A stretch of DNA of 64,000 nt. It comes from Candidatus Altimarinota bacterium (GTDB lineage Bacteria > Patescibacteriota > Gracilibacteria > UBA4473). The stretch covers positions 43,202 through 107,201 of the forward strand of contig JAIPJB010000005.1 of assembly GCA_021734395.1 (NCBI GenBank), read 5' to 3'. This document shows, in pieces, positions 16,973-26,035 of this stretch. The position numbers and the translations under genes are program-made. Numbering within the stretch: the first letter of the stretch is position 1; the number at the start of each line of letters is the position of its first letter. A model generated the notes under the pieces. It was not told where the DNA came from. It was given only the letters and a program-made list of their open reading frames with translations, and did not search any database.

Positions 16973-17364
16973 TGAGAAAACAACTGTTTCATATGAAGGG
17001 CGGTTTGAGCGTATTCAGCACCGTTTTGTGTTCGCTCTTGGGCATGCCGAAGTTCTTGGCAAGCTAAAACTCCATGCACGATAGGAATTGATTCATCCAA
17101 GCTGACACGTACCAGACCATCTCGACAGGCATCAATCACATATTCATAGTGATCGGTATCACCTTTGAGGACACATCCCAGGGCAATAATTGCATCTGGT
17201 TTTTTTTTGCGAATCATTTTTTGTGCGGCAATTGGCAATTCTACGGCTCCCGGGACACGAATAATTTCGTATGTCTCTTGAGCTTTTTTGAGTACCTCCA
17301 CAGCGGAAGCCTCCAACTTATCAGTAATATCAGATCGAAAATGAGCCGTCAGAATAAGGATCAT
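16969..17364 (-). CDS. ribH: 6,7-dimethyl-8-ribityllumazine synthase RibH
   Basis: A 131-aa lumazine synthase that condenses the RibB product with the ribityl-pyrimidine. Motifs: PGAVELPIAAQKM, ALGCVLKGDTDHYEYV with the catalytic His region, and PIVHGVLA. Coupled to ribB and to the upstream DUF6941 gene by 4-nt overlaps. ribD, ribA and ribE are not in the window. Confidence 0.93.
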   Translation of the reverse strand: MILILTAHFRSDITDKLEASAVEVLKKAQETYEIIRVPGAVELPIAAQKMIRKKKPDAIIALGCVLKGDTDHYEYVIDACRDGLVRVSLDESIPIVHGVLACQELRHAQERTQNGAEYAQTALHMKQLFSQ

Positions 17365-17759
17365 TGTTTTTCTTTTGCCAGCCTTACTTCGAAAGGGATC
17401 GTCTCAACGAGCTGATGATTCATCCATATTTCGGTATGATACAATCCTTCTTCTTCGAATTTTACATTGTTGAAATCACTCACAAAAACAACCTCTTTTG
17501 TTTTTTCATCTTTATGATTGAGGTCCGCTTCGAGCTTTGCAATTGTTTCTCCGGTTTCTTTTTTCAGAATTTGAATCTTCATTTTTGAAGGTTCATGAAG
17601 GGCACAACTCAGAGCAATAGAAAGTTTTGGGTGGAGAGAGGGGAGTTTTCGAACACCAATTATTTTAAACATTCCAATGATATTGAGTTTTCCTTCGCGA
17701 GAAAAGAAAGCCGTATCACAGAGATGGGCGAAATGAATGACAGGATCCTTTTGTTCCAT
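17361..17759 (-). CDS. DUF6941-like small beta protein
   Basis: A 132-aa protein of the type with an N-terminal HFAHLCDTAFFSREGKLNIIG segment followed by an alternating beta pattern (IALSCALHEPSKMKIQIL), which resembles the uncharacterised DUF6941 family. ATG 17759 (MEQKDP) is preferred over the upstream TTG/CTG extension, which reads through the ATPase-B terminator. First gene of a ribH-ribB transcript; any role in flavin metabolism is unproven. Confidence 0.7.
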   Translation of the reverse strand: MEQKDPVIHFAHLCDTAFFSREGKLNIIGMFKIIGVRKLPSLHPKLSIALSCALHEPSKMKIQILKKETGETIAKLEADLNHKDEKTKEVVFVSDFNNVKFEEEGLYHTEIWMNHQLVETIPFEVRLAKEKQ

Positions 17760-17763
17760 TTTG

Positions 17764-17798
17764 AACGAAAAAAGCGCCGCTACGATAGCGACGCTTTC
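17764..17798 (-). terminator. Intrinsic terminator of the V-ATPase B gene
   Basis: On the minus strand, stem aaagcgtcgcta / tagcggcgcttt with a 3-nt loop is followed by a T-run. It separates atpB from the DUF6941-ribH-ribB operon. Confidence 0.8.
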
Positions 17799-17874
17799 GA
17801 GAATTTGCAATACTTTTATTGAACAAAAAGCATGTCCTGGGCTTGACCGAGGATGTGTTCAACTATTTTCTGTC

Positions 17875-19284
17875 CTATGCCGCAACAGCTTCTTTTGATT
17901 CGTTCTTTTTTCCCTGTTTGTCGGGATGATATTTGTCGATAATTTTATCGTTGATACGTTTGAGTTCGGTAATAGGGAAGGGACGAAGGAGTTCCCATCC
18001 GAGAGTGAGGGATTCTTCGATATCTCGGTCGATATTGTATCCCTGCCCAACAAATTGTTTTTCAAATTTATCGGCGAACTCGAGATAGATTTTATCGATA
18101 TCTGACAGAGAACTTTCTCCCAAAACTACCGCCAACTCGCGAACATCTTTTCCTCGTGCATAACAAGCAAAAAGCTGATCTTTGAGTTTGGAATGATCTT
18201 CTCGGGTTTTTCCTTCTCCCATTCCAGCAGATGCCAGACGTGAAAGAGATTTTAATACATCCACAGGGGGCGCAATTTCTTTTTGATACAATCCTCGATC
18301 CAGTACAAACTGACCCTCGGTAATATATCCGGTCAGGTCAGGGATAGGATGGGTAATGTCGTCTTCTGGCATGGAAAGAATCGGCATCTGAGTGACAGAT
18401 CCGTTTTTTCCTTTGATACGACCGGCTCGTTCATAAATGGTCGAGAGGTCTGTGTAGAGATATCCTGGATATCCACGACGACCAGGAACTTCTTTTCGGG
18501 CGGCAGAAACCTCTCGTAGTGCCTCGGCATAATTGGTCATGTCGGTCAGAATGACCAACACATGCATTTCTTTTTCGAGTGCTAAATATTCCGCAAAACT
18601 CAGTGCCATTCGAGGAACAGCAATTCGTTCCACTACTGGATCGGCAGCAGTATTAACGAAAAGTGCGGCACGCTCGATAGCACCCGTGCGTTCAAATTCT
18701 TTCTGAAAGTACATGGCTTCCTCAAAGGTTACTCCCATGGCTCCGAAAACAACCGCGAAGTCAGATCCATCTTTTACTTTTGCCTGACGAGCGATCTGGG
18801 TTGCAAGTGCTGCGTGAGGCAGACCTGATCCAGAAAAAATAGGAAGTTTTTGTCCTCGAACCAAAGTGTTCATCACATCGAGCGAAGAAATTCCGGTCTG
18901 AATAAAATCAGCCGGATATGATCGAGAATACGGGTTGATCGCCATACCAGAAATATCGACATTTTTTTCAGCTAAAATTTCTGGTCCGCCATCGATGGGT
19001 TTTCCGGCTCCGTTAAAAATTCGTCCCAAGATATCAGTTGAAACTCCTAAAGTAGCAACTTTCCCTAAAAACTTTGCTTTGAGTCCTTTTGTGGAAAGTC
19101 CTTGGGTAGATTCAAACATCTGTACCAAAGCTCGAGAACCATCAGCTTCTAGCACTTTTCCCATCCGCGTTTCTCCGGTAGAAGTTTTTACTTCGACGAG
19201 TTCTTCGTATTTGACACCGTCTACGCCGTCAACAATAAGAATAGGTCCCGCAATGGCTTCGATATTTTCGTAAATTTTTTGCAT
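17875..19284 (-). CDS. atpB: V/A-type ATP synthase subunit B
   Basis: A 469-aa non-catalytic B subunit of a V/A-type rotary ATPase. Family segments include [43 protein letters not shown] (where catalytic subunits have a P-loop), [24 protein letters not shown] and the C-terminal [12 protein letters not shown] 19284 is preferred to the TTG two codons earlier. It stands alone between its own leader and terminator; subunit D is at 41.9 kb and the other subunits are not in the window. Confidence 0.95.
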   Translation of the reverse strand: MQKIYENIEAIAGPILIVDGVDGVKYEELVEVKTSTGETRMGKVLEADGSRALVQMFESTQGLSTKGLKAKFLGKVATLGVSTDILGRIFNGAGKPIDGGPEILAEKNVDISGMAINPYSRSYPADFIQTGISSLDVMNTLVRGQKLPIFSGSGLPHAALATQIARQAKVKDGSDFAVVFGAMGVTFEEAMYFQKEFERTGAIERAALFVNTAADPVVERIAVPRMALSFAEYLALEKEMHVLVILTDMTNYAEALREVSAARKEVPGRRGYPGYLYTDLSTIYERAGRIKGKNGSVTQMPILSMPEDDITHPIPDLTGYITEGQFVLDRGLYQKEIAPPVDVLKSLSRLASAGMGEGKTREDHSKLKDQLFACYARGKDVRELAVVLGESSLSDIDKIYLEFADKFEKQFVGQGYNIDRDIEESLTLGWELLRPFPITELKRINDKIIDKYHPDKQGKKNESKEAVAA

Positions 19285-19628
19285 CTGCAAGAGAGATTAA
19301 AATGAAGAGAAGGAGGAGAACCCGCTAAGGCGGGGGGAAAAGAGCAGTCTCTTTTCAAAACGCGCGAATTGTAAAAAGGTTTTTAGAAATGTCAAAGGTT
19401 TGGGAAAGATTTTGAAATAGAGAGAATGAGATGATACGTCTAGGACATGACGAATGAATAAGCTTTCCCGTTTATGAATATTTCAAATACTAAATTTGCG
19501 CCCGTTATTCAGGATCATAAAATAGACTTCAGTAAGGAATAAAATTCCTGATAGAAATCTTGCCAATTTTTTTAAGCCTCGTACAATCAAAAAAGATTTA
19601 TTTCTTATTATTTTTTAATTCTTTTACG
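19285..19628. other. Intergenic region with hairpin in the atpB leader
   Basis: This 344-nt divergent region between atpB and ssb holds a GC-rich hairpin cccgctaaggcggg (19321-19334), which lies in the 5' leader of atpB. No T-run follows, so it is more likely an mRNA-stability or regulatory structure than a terminator. It also holds the ssb promoter. I see no RNA gene. Confidence 0.4.
19560..19587 (+). promoter_or_regulatory. Probable ssb promoter
   Basis: TTGCCA (19560-19565), 16-nt spacer, TACAAT (19582-19587), about 40 nt before the ssb ATG. Confidence 0.45.
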
Positions 19629-20063
19629 ATGAATTCATTGAACCGCGCAGAGATCATCGGCAATATTACTCGCGATCCCGAACTCAAATCGACAAAAGCG
19701 GGGCAATCAGTCACTACCATTGGAGTGGCAACAAACCGTGGCTGGACGGATTCCAGTGGAACTCGTCATGACGAGGCAGAATTTCATAATGTTGTCTGTT
19801 GGGGAAAACTCGCAGAAATTTCTTGTCAGTTTTTGAAAAAAGGCGCCAAAGTATATTTTGCTGGTCGGCTTCGAACCCGAAGCTGGGAAGATGAATCCGG
19901 AGTGAAGCATTTTCGAACTGAAATTGTGGCTCAGGATATGATCATGCTTTCACCAAAAGATGGAGACAATGGAAACAATAATTCCAATGTTGGACCAGAG
20001 GATGACAATGCTCCGGATCCAGAACCGGATGATGATGTCTCTTCAGAAGATCTGCCTTTCTAG
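19629..20063 (+). CDS. ssb: Single-stranded DNA-binding protein
   Basis: A 144-aa SSB: OB fold over ~1-105 (MNSLNRAEIIGNITRDPELK; FHNVVCWGKLAE; GRLRTRSWED), then a short acidic Asn/Pro/Asp-rich tail ending in DLPF, the conserved tip that recruits repair and replication partners. Start at ATG 19629; the upstream frame from 19560 begins inside the promoter. Followed by a strong terminator. Confidence 0.96.
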   Translation: MNSLNRAEIIGNITRDPELKSTKAGQSVTTIGVATNRGWTDSSGTRHDEAEFHNVVCWGKLAEISCQFLKKGAKVYFAGRLRTRSWEDESGVKHFRTEIVAQDMIMLSPKDGDNGNNNSNVGPEDDNAPDPEPDDDVSSEDLPF

Positions 20064-20087
20064 GTTTTTCAGGCATTGATTTTTTTT

Positions 20088-20125
20088 AAAAGCGCGGTAC
20101 CCTTGACCGCGCTTTTCTTTTTCTC
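20088..20125 (+). terminator. Intrinsic terminator after ssb
   Basis: Stem aaaagcgcggt / accgcgctttt with a short loop, then ctttttc. It ends 11 nt before the ndk start. Confidence 0.85.
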
Positions 20126-20135
20126 ATTCTTTTGT

Positions 20136-20588
20136 ATGGAACAATCACTTGTTATCATTAAACCGGATGCGATTCAGCGTGGACTTGTAGGGAATATTCT
20201 CCAGCGATTTGAGTATAAAGGACTCAAAATTGTGGGACTAAAAATGATCCGCCTCGATGAAGCCCTGCTCAAAGAGCATTATGCTCATGTTGCTGAAAAA
20301 CCCTTTTTTCAGGAACTCTCTCAGTTTATGAGTTCGAGCCCGGTTTTGGTTTTAGTATTAGAAGGCCCACAAGCAGTAGAATTGGTTCGCCTGGTTTGTG
20401 GCATTAGCCCTACGGATATGGGTTCTATACGAGGAGATTTTTCACTCTCAACACAACGAAATGTAGTTCATTCGTCCGATACTCCCGAAAATGCTCAGAA
20501 AGAAATTCGTCGATTTTTTTCCGAAAAAGAGCTTTTCGAGTATGATAAAGATGAGTGGCGCCATGCGCTTTCTCTGAATGAACGCTAA
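20136..20588 (+). CDS. ndk: Nucleoside diphosphate kinase
   Basis: A 150-aa NDK: MEQSLVIIKPDAIQRGL N-terminus, and the phospho-His motif NVVHSSDTPENA (~His 114) in place of the commoner N..HGSD. It transfers the gamma phosphate between NTPs and dNDPs. ATG 20136 starts the canonical N-terminus. Confidence 0.96.
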   Translation: MEQSLVIIKPDAIQRGLVGNILQRFEYKGLKIVGLKMIRLDEALLKEHYAHVAEKPFFQELSQFMSSSPVLVLVLEGPQAVELVRLVCGISPTDMGSIRGDFSLSTQRNVVHSSDTPENAQKEIRRFFSEKELFEYDKDEWRHALSLNER

Positions 20589-20597
20589 TCCTGCTTC

Positions 20598-22994
20598 ATG
20601 AAAAACACACACAAAATTTTGTTTCTGATCGGTTTCTTTTTTCTTTTGTTTGAGGGAAGAGGAATGGCTTATTTTGCTGATGTGGATGTCACCCATCCTC
20701 ATTTTCATGCGATTGAATCTCTCCATGAACAGGATGTCATTGAGGGATACCAGAAGGATGATTTTTTCTTTTATAGTCCACTCAAGCCAGTTCTCAGGGC
20801 TGAAGCCATGAAAGTATTATTACTTTCTTCAAATATTGAAATTCAAGAAGAACTTCCCCAAATGTTTGACGATGTTTCGCTCGATGTTTGGTTTGCTCCC
20901 TATGTAAATACTGCCGCCAAACAAGGAATTGTAAAAGGATTTTCCGATGGGGATTTCCATCCAGCTGCCCATGTTTCCCGTGCGGAATTTCTCAAAATGT
21001 TGATTCTGACATTCGATGTTCCTGTTCGGGAGGAACAAGAAGGAGAAGAATGGTATACGCGTTTTTTTGAAGCGGCTCGAGAGTGGAACCTGATAGATTC
21101 AAATCAAATCCAACCTCAAAAATCAGTAACACGAGGAGAACTCGCTGAATCTATCTATCGAACTCAAAAAGTTCACGCAGGAGGATTCCAAAAAAAATAT
21201 ATTTTTTCGGGAGCCGGTCAGGCGAGTTATTACAATGAAGGATTTGCCGGAAATAATACCGCAAGCGGTGAAATCTATGATCCTACAGACCTTACTGCTG
21301 CGCACAGAACGCTCCCGTTTGGAACCTATCTGAAAGTTTTTCATGGTGACAAATTTGTCATCGTTCGGATTAATGATCGGGGACCTTACCATTCCAAAAG
21401 AATTTTAGATTTATCCCAACGAGCTTTTGAAATGTTGGCCCCTTCTTCGCGGGGAGTGATTGATATTGATTTTGAAATTGTTTCTGGTCCCACTCAAACG
21501 AAACCAGCCGTTCCAGAATACATCCGCCCGGAGTTTTCCGCGGAAGTAAAAAATGCACCAGTTCCTTCAGTTGTTTCCCGTGAATTAAATACGGATCGGG
21601 ATTTATCATCAGAAAAAACAATACCGGTTTTTGATGAAACGATTGTTCATCTGAGCGAAGATTTTTTTCCTCATGCTTTATTGCGCCGGACCATTCCTCA
21701 GAAAATAGTGGAAGGAACAGTTTTTTTGTTTTCGGGGCGAGCGAAGCAATCCGGTCACAATCGCGCAAAAGTGTTTCTTCAGGAGCTTTCTTCTGAAGGA
21801 CCGATAGGGGATCAAGTTCATTTCGAAGGACCAATATCAGGAAAAAACTTTTCTTTCCCAATACGATTTTTGAATACAGGGAAATATTATATGGGGCTTG
21901 TTTTTGATGATGAAAAACGTTCCCGTGTAGCAGAAATAGAAGTGGTAGAGTTGCCACGAAAAAGACATTTTTCTTTTTCTGACGAGACGCTTTCTTCTGA
22001 TCTAGACATTCGTATTCTTCCAGAAAACTCAGAAATCTACCTTCAGTGGGAGAGCGATGAAGAGCGTGTTTCTAAGATTCTTTTTTCTCAGTCTCAAAAA
22101 TCAAAAACACTTTTTGTAGAAGATGGATTAGATTCCTTGATGTTGCCCTATGACTTTTTTGATGCATTTTCCCCTGACCAAAAAATTCGTATCGAATTAT
22201 TTCAAGCACTCTCTCAAAATGGAACACTCGATCAACAGATATCAAATTGGATTTCTGTCGTCTCTCATGAATATCAACTGAAAGAATCATTTCCTGATGG
22301 AGAGACGGAAGCGGTTTCTGTTTTTGATTTCCCGCGTTTTCTCCGAGAAATCAAATCAATTGTTTTGGAAGGACGCTTGGAAGAAGAAATACAATTGGCA
22401 GAACATGCTTTTCTGACACTTCCGAATGGATTTGTTCGTGAAATTCCTATTCAGATGCAAGGGGGATATGATTTTCGTTTTCGTATTCAGCCGGAAGCAT
22501 ATGGGCGACACATATTAGAAATTATCAATGACCAAGGAGAAATACTCTTCAATCGGGCAATGTATATATTTCCACATTATGTTCTGCCCATTATTCCTGA
22601 GTCATCGGTCGATCTTTCTTCGGAATCCGTTTCGGGTGTTCGGCACTGGACAAACGTGTTTCGCTCAGAGCACGGCATTCCTCCTTTGGCAGCTGATGTT
22701 GGTTTGAATGCATTTGCCCAAAGGTATGCCGAACAAATGGCTGATGAAAATTTTATCTCTCACACGAGTCCTACGGGACTCACATTTGAACAGCGGGTAA
22801 AACAAGCCGATTTGCAGGGCGACTTCGGTGAAAATTTAAGTTATGCCTCCGATCTGCATTTAGCATTAGCCGGCCTCAAAAATTCGGGATCTCATCGCAA
22901 AAGTATGCTGCAACGAAAATGGACAAAAGTTGGAATAGGAATCGCTCAAAATGAGAAAGGAGAATACTATGTTGTTCAGATATTTGAAAAATAA
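20598..22994 (+). CDS. SLH-RlpA-CAP cell-surface protein
   Basis: A 798-aa secreted protein with a signal peptide (~1-24). Three S-layer-homology repeats (~27-195: YFADVDVTHPHFHAI, FDDVSLDVWFAPYV, WYTRFFEAARE) should bind the cell wall. Next is an RlpA-like double-psi barrel (~205-295: ASYYNEGFAG.., TASGE, AAHRTLPFG, VRINDRGP) with the Glu, His and Asp expected of a peptidoglycan lytic transglycosylase. After a long beta-rich linker, the C-terminus (~680-797) is a CAP/SCP domain (HWTNVFRSEHGIPPL, FISHTSPTG, GENLSYAS, HRKSMLQRKWTKVGIG). It begins 10 nt after ndk. The triple architecture suggests a wall-remodelling surface enzyme. Confidence 0.88.
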   Translation: MKNTHKILFLIGFFFLLFEGRGMAYFADVDVTHPHFHAIESLHEQDVIEGYQKDDFFFYSPLKPVLRAEAMKVLLLSSNIEIQEELPQMFDDVSLDVWFAPYVNTAAKQGIVKGFSDGDFHPAAHVSRAEFLKMLILTFDVPVREEQEGEEWYTRFFEAAREWNLIDSNQIQPQKSVTRGELAESIYRTQKVHAGGFQKKYIFSGAGQASYYNEGFAGNNTASGEIYDPTDLTAAHRTLPFGTYLKVFHGDKFVIVRINDRGPYHSKRILDLSQRAFEMLAPSSRGVIDIDFEIVSGPTQTKPAVPEYIRPEFSAEVKNAPVPSVVSRELNTDRDLSSEKTIPVFDETIVHLSEDFFPHALLRRTIPQKIVEGTVFLFSGRAKQSGHNRAKVFLQELSSEGPIGDQVHFEGPISGKNFSFPIRFLNTGKYYMGLVFDDEKRSRVAEIEVVELPRKRHFSFSDETLSSDLDIRILPENSEIYLQWESDEERVSKILFSQSQKSKTLFVEDGLDSLMLPYDFFDAFSPDQKIRIELFQALSQNGTLDQQISNWISVVSHEYQLKESFPDGETEAVSVFDFPRFLREIKSIVLEGRLEEEIQLAEHAFLTLPNGFVREIPIQMQGGYDFRFRIQPEAYGRHILEIINDQGEILFNRAMYIFPHYVLPIIPESSVDLSSESVSGVRHWTNVFRSEHGIPPLAADVGLNAFAQRYAEQMADENFISHTSPTGLTFEQRVKQADLQGDFGENLSYASDLHLALAGLKNSGSHRKSMLQRKWTKVGIGIAQNEKGEYYVVQIFEK

Positions 22995-23037
22995 TTTTTA
23001 TTTCGTTTTTTTTTGAAGAAAGTGTACCATTTGGATA

Positions 23038-24300
23038 ATGAAAAAAATTGTGTTTTGGTTTGCGGCATTTTTGATGGCGGGAGGCGCCTTCTTCTCTGCT
23101 TCTGCGCAGGACTTTTTTCAGCCTCCAGAGGAAGTGCAAAATGTATCAGTTGTCCCTGGTAATCAATCTCTTTCTATTATCTGGGATGGGGCAGAAGATC
23201 CCGATGGGGTTGTGACGGGATATAAGCTGTACTATGGAACTTCTTCGGTACAAACTCCAGACGATACGTATGATGATGAAATAGTGCTCGGCAATGTTAC
23301 CGAGTATACTCTGACTGGTCTGAATAATAATACAGAATACTTTGTAGCGTTAACAGCTATAGATGACGAAGGGAATGAGTCAGAAACGTATTCGGTGGAA
23401 GTTCCTGCTACACCATATTCGGAAAATACAAATACTGAAAAACCAAGAGTCTTAGCGATTTTACAGCCGAGTAATAGTCAGGTTGTTGTAGAGATGTCAG
23501 AACCAGTTCTTCTGACAAATGAAGCGGATGCTTTTATTCTTGAGCAAGCCGACACATTTGAGGAAGTACCCATTCAAGAAATAACGGTTGAAGCTAATAA
23601 TGTGATACTTACTTTTGAAGAAGGAGCATTAATGCCGGATCATAATTATAGGGTTATTGCGACATCAGCTGTAGAAGACCTGGATGGGAATCCTGTGTCT
23701 TCTGGAATTACCGATATGATTGAATTTACTGCCCAATATATTTCTTCTCCTCCACCTCTTCCAGAAGGAATTGATTCTCCGGTATCGCCTGAAAATTTTG
23801 ATACGCCTGAAGTTGAAGAACCTGAAACTCAAGAACCAGAACTTCCTCCTGAACCTCCGGAAGAACCAACTCATTCTGCCCCTCAAGAAACACCCCCGGT
23901 GGATACCGTTCCACCTCTGGACGCACAAGATTTAACTATTGATACCTCAAGACTCGAATCAGAAAATATTGTGCTTCTACGATGGGAGCCGGCGATAGAT
24001 GCAGACGGAGACATTGTAGATCAGATACTCTATACACGAAAAGGACTTGAATCTTGGGATAATGGATATTCGTTGGGAAGAAATGTCAGTGAATTGGAAT
24101 TAGAAGTTGATTTTAATGAAAACTATGAAATCAAACTCACAACGATTGACGAAGCTGGGAATGAGTCTCAGGGGGTCACCCTTTCCTTTTCGACCCACCT
24201 GGCTCAAACCGGTCCGGCTGAAGTGGGGACGGTTATAGCATTGGCAATTCTCTTCTTTTTGGGATTAGTTATACTGGGAAAAAGACGAGCGGCATATTAA
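23038..24300 (+). CDS. Fibronectin type III surface protein with LPxTG-like tail
   Basis: A 420-aa secreted protein: signal peptide (~1-24), FnIII domain (~33-125: GAEDPDGVVTGYKLYYG), a Big-like domain (~135-230), a Pro/Glu-rich stalk (~240-300), a second FnIII (~300-380), then LAQTGP, a membrane helix and KRRAAY. The tail has the layout of a sortase signal, but Ala replaces the Pro of LPxTG. It is probably displayed on the cell surface, with binding role unknown. Same tail plan as the protein at 33662. Confidence 0.85.
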   Translation: MKKIVFWFAAFLMAGGAFFSASAQDFFQPPEEVQNVSVVPGNQSLSIIWDGAEDPDGVVTGYKLYYGTSSVQTPDDTYDDEIVLGNVTEYTLTGLNNNTEYFVALTAIDDEGNESETYSVEVPATPYSENTNTEKPRVLAILQPSNSQVVVEMSEPVLLTNEADAFILEQADTFEEVPIQEITVEANNVILTFEEGALMPDHNYRVIATSAVEDLDGNPVSSGITDMIEFTAQYISSPPPLPEGIDSPVSPENFDTPEVEEPETQEPELPPEPPEEPTHSAPQETPPVDTVPPLDAQDLTIDTSRLESENIVLLRWEPAIDADGDIVDQILYTRKGLESWDNGYSLGRNVSELELEVDFNENYEIKLTTIDEAGNESQGVTLSFSTHLAQTGPAEVGTVIALAILFFLGLVILGKRRAAY

Positions 24301-24347
24301 TCGCTTTATTGACTTTTTTCTCCTGATAATGAGCGAGTGAATAAAAA

Positions 24348-25055
24348 ATGGAAAAGAAGGATATTCGTCTGCAGAAATTCTTTTCCGATCAAGGAGTTTG
24401 TTCTCGTCGTCAGGCGGAAGATTTTATTTGTGCGGGAAAAGTCACCGTGGACGGAAAAAACGCTCACTTAGGTCAAAAAGTTTCTGGGAAAGAGAGCATT
24501 TTTCTCGAAGGGAAAAAAATAATTCCCCGAAAAGTTGTGTCAAAAGTTATTGCTTTTTTTAAGCCCTTGGGAGTGGAATGCACGCTGTCTCCCAATCGTG
24601 GAGCGCGAACATTGCTGGATTTTCATTTCGGTCCAGAACGGGTTTTCCCGATCGGTCGACTCGATAAAGATTCTCATGGTTTATTGCTCCTGACCAATGA
24701 TGGAGATTTGGGGAATCGTTTAGCTCATCCTCGATTTGGACAAGAAAAAGAATATTTAGTGGCAGTAAAGGGGAATGTGACACCAGAAATATTGAACACA
24801 TTGAGCAAAGGAATTCTTATTGATAAAAAGAAAACATCTTCTTGTCTTGTTGAGACGGTTGGAGAGAATGTTCTGCGCTTTGTTTTGCACGAAGGGCGCA
24901 ATCGTCAAATCCGAAAAATGTGCGAAAAAGTAGGACTCCAAATAAAGGACTTATTGCGTATTCGTGTCGGAAAGATCTGGCTGAAGAACTTAAAAGAAGG
25001 GGAGTGGAGGATTTTGAGTACAGGGGAGTTGGCATTATTAAAAGATACTCAATAA
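24348..25055 (+). CDS. rRNA pseudouridine synthase (RsuA/RluB family)
   Basis: A 235-aa protein: N-terminal S4 RNA-binding domain (IRLQKFFSDQGVCSRRQAED) and catalytic domain with the nucleophile Asp in GRLDKDSHGLLLLTNDG, plus the family C-terminal HEGRNRQIRKMCEKVG. It isomerises a specific uridine in 16S or 23S rRNA. RluB, RluF or RsuA specificity cannot be settled by eye. Confidence 0.92.
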   Translation: MEKKDIRLQKFFSDQGVCSRRQAEDFICAGKVTVDGKNAHLGQKVSGKESIFLEGKKIIPRKVVSKVIAFFKPLGVECTLSPNRGARTLLDFHFGPERVFPIGRLDKDSHGLLLLTNDGDLGNRLAHPRFGQEKEYLVAVKGNVTPEILNTLSKGILIDKKKTSSCLVETVGENVLRFVLHEGRNRQIRKMCEKVGLQIKDLLRIRVGKIWLKNLKEGEWRILSTGELALLKDTQ

Positions 25056-25193
25056 GGAATGAAATTATTTCTTCACCTGAGACGAATCGCAATGACGAAA
25101 ATTTTTTAGGAATTTGAAAATAAGAAGCCTTTCAGTACAATCATTCAGAAATTTTCATTGTGCATTGTTCCGTTATTCATTTCTCATTCAATT

Positions 25194-25922
25194 ATGTCTG
25201 GACACAGTAAATGGCATTCCATCAAACACAAAAAAGCGGCTACTGATGCGCAGAAAAGCAAAATTTTAACGAAGCACGCCAAGCTTTTGGCGATTGCGGG
25301 GCGAAGCGATCCTAATCCCGAAACAAATGCCTCCTTGCGCGCAGCTATTGATAACGCCAAAGCTGATAATGTTCCCGGAACAAATATTGATCGTATTCTC
25401 AAAAAACTTTCTGGTGCCGACAAAGATCAGGCTGAGATTCAAGAAGCGGTCTATGAAGGATTTGGTCCAAATGGAATTCCTTTCCTTGTTACGGCTTTGA
25501 CCGACAATCCCAATCGAACGTATCCGGAAGTACGAACGGCTTTTTCCAAACATGGGGGGACTCTGGGGAGTTCGGGATCCGTCGCATTTTTATTTGATCA
25601 CGTGGGGGTTATCCGTGTCGCAAACGAAGAAAAAACAGAGGATGAGCTTTTCGAAGCAGCAGTGAATGCGGGCGCAAGGGATTTTGAATTTGGCGAAAAA
25701 GAATCAGAAATAATCACGGCTTTTTCTGATCTGGCAAAAGTTCGAGATCGATTATCAGAAGCTGGTATAAAAGTCATACAGTCAGCGCCTGAATACCATC
25801 CCAAAGATCCGAAAGTAATTGCAGAGAAGGAAAAGATCGAACAACTCGAACGTTTCATGGAAGCGATTGAAGATGTGGATGATGTAGATGAAGTTTTTTC
25901 TGGATTTGATGTTGCTTCATAA
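25194..25922 (+). CDS. yebC: YebC/PmpR-family protein (TACO1 type)
   Basis: A 242-aa protein with the invariant start MSGHSKWHSIKHKKAATDA and three-domain YebC layout (GRSDPNPETNASLRAAIDNA; YEGFGPNGIPFLV; GGTLGSSGSVAFLF). Members are described as transcription regulators and, more recently, as factors relieving ribosome stalling. ATG 25194 is clear; the upstream 12 codons are not part of the family. A remnant of the palindromic repeat (cgcaatgac) lies just upstream, near 25090. Confidence 0.94.
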   Translation: MSGHSKWHSIKHKKAATDAQKSKILTKHAKLLAIAGRSDPNPETNASLRAAIDNAKADNVPGTNIDRILKKLSGADKDQAEIQEAVYEGFGPNGIPFLVTALTDNPNRTYPEVRTAFSKHGGTLGSSGSVAFLFDHVGVIRVANEEKTEDELFEAAVNAGARDFEFGEKESEIITAFSDLAKVRDRLSEAGIKVIQSAPEYHPKDPKVIAEKEKIEQLERFMEAIEDVDDVDEVFSGFDVAS

Positions 25923-25983
25923 TTAGGATCCGAACTCGGGGATATTTTGAATTCGAATCCACTAAAGAATGGTGGACAATCTC

Positions 25984-26012
25984 TTGATTTTTTCGCTTAG
26001 GTATGGTATAAT
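25984..26012 (+). promoter_or_regulatory. Strong sigma-70 promoter with extended -10
   Basis: TTGATT (25984-25989), 17-nt spacer, TGG-TATAAT (-10 at 26007-26012). AAGGAG follows at once. The 18 nt tatggtataataaggaga (26002-26019) recur exactly at 44460-44477. Confidence 0.75.
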
Positions 26013-26035
26013 AAGGAGAAGATATCACTTTTCTT

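Noticed and set aside
16973..17874. FMN riboswitch upstream of ribH/ribB
   Set aside because: The genes are joined by 4-nt overlaps and the only structured DNA upstream is the atpB terminator; no RFN-element motif seen.
21370..21957. Minus-strand open frame of 195 codons
   Set aside because: Antisense to the SLH-RlpA-CAP gene, whose domains are certain.
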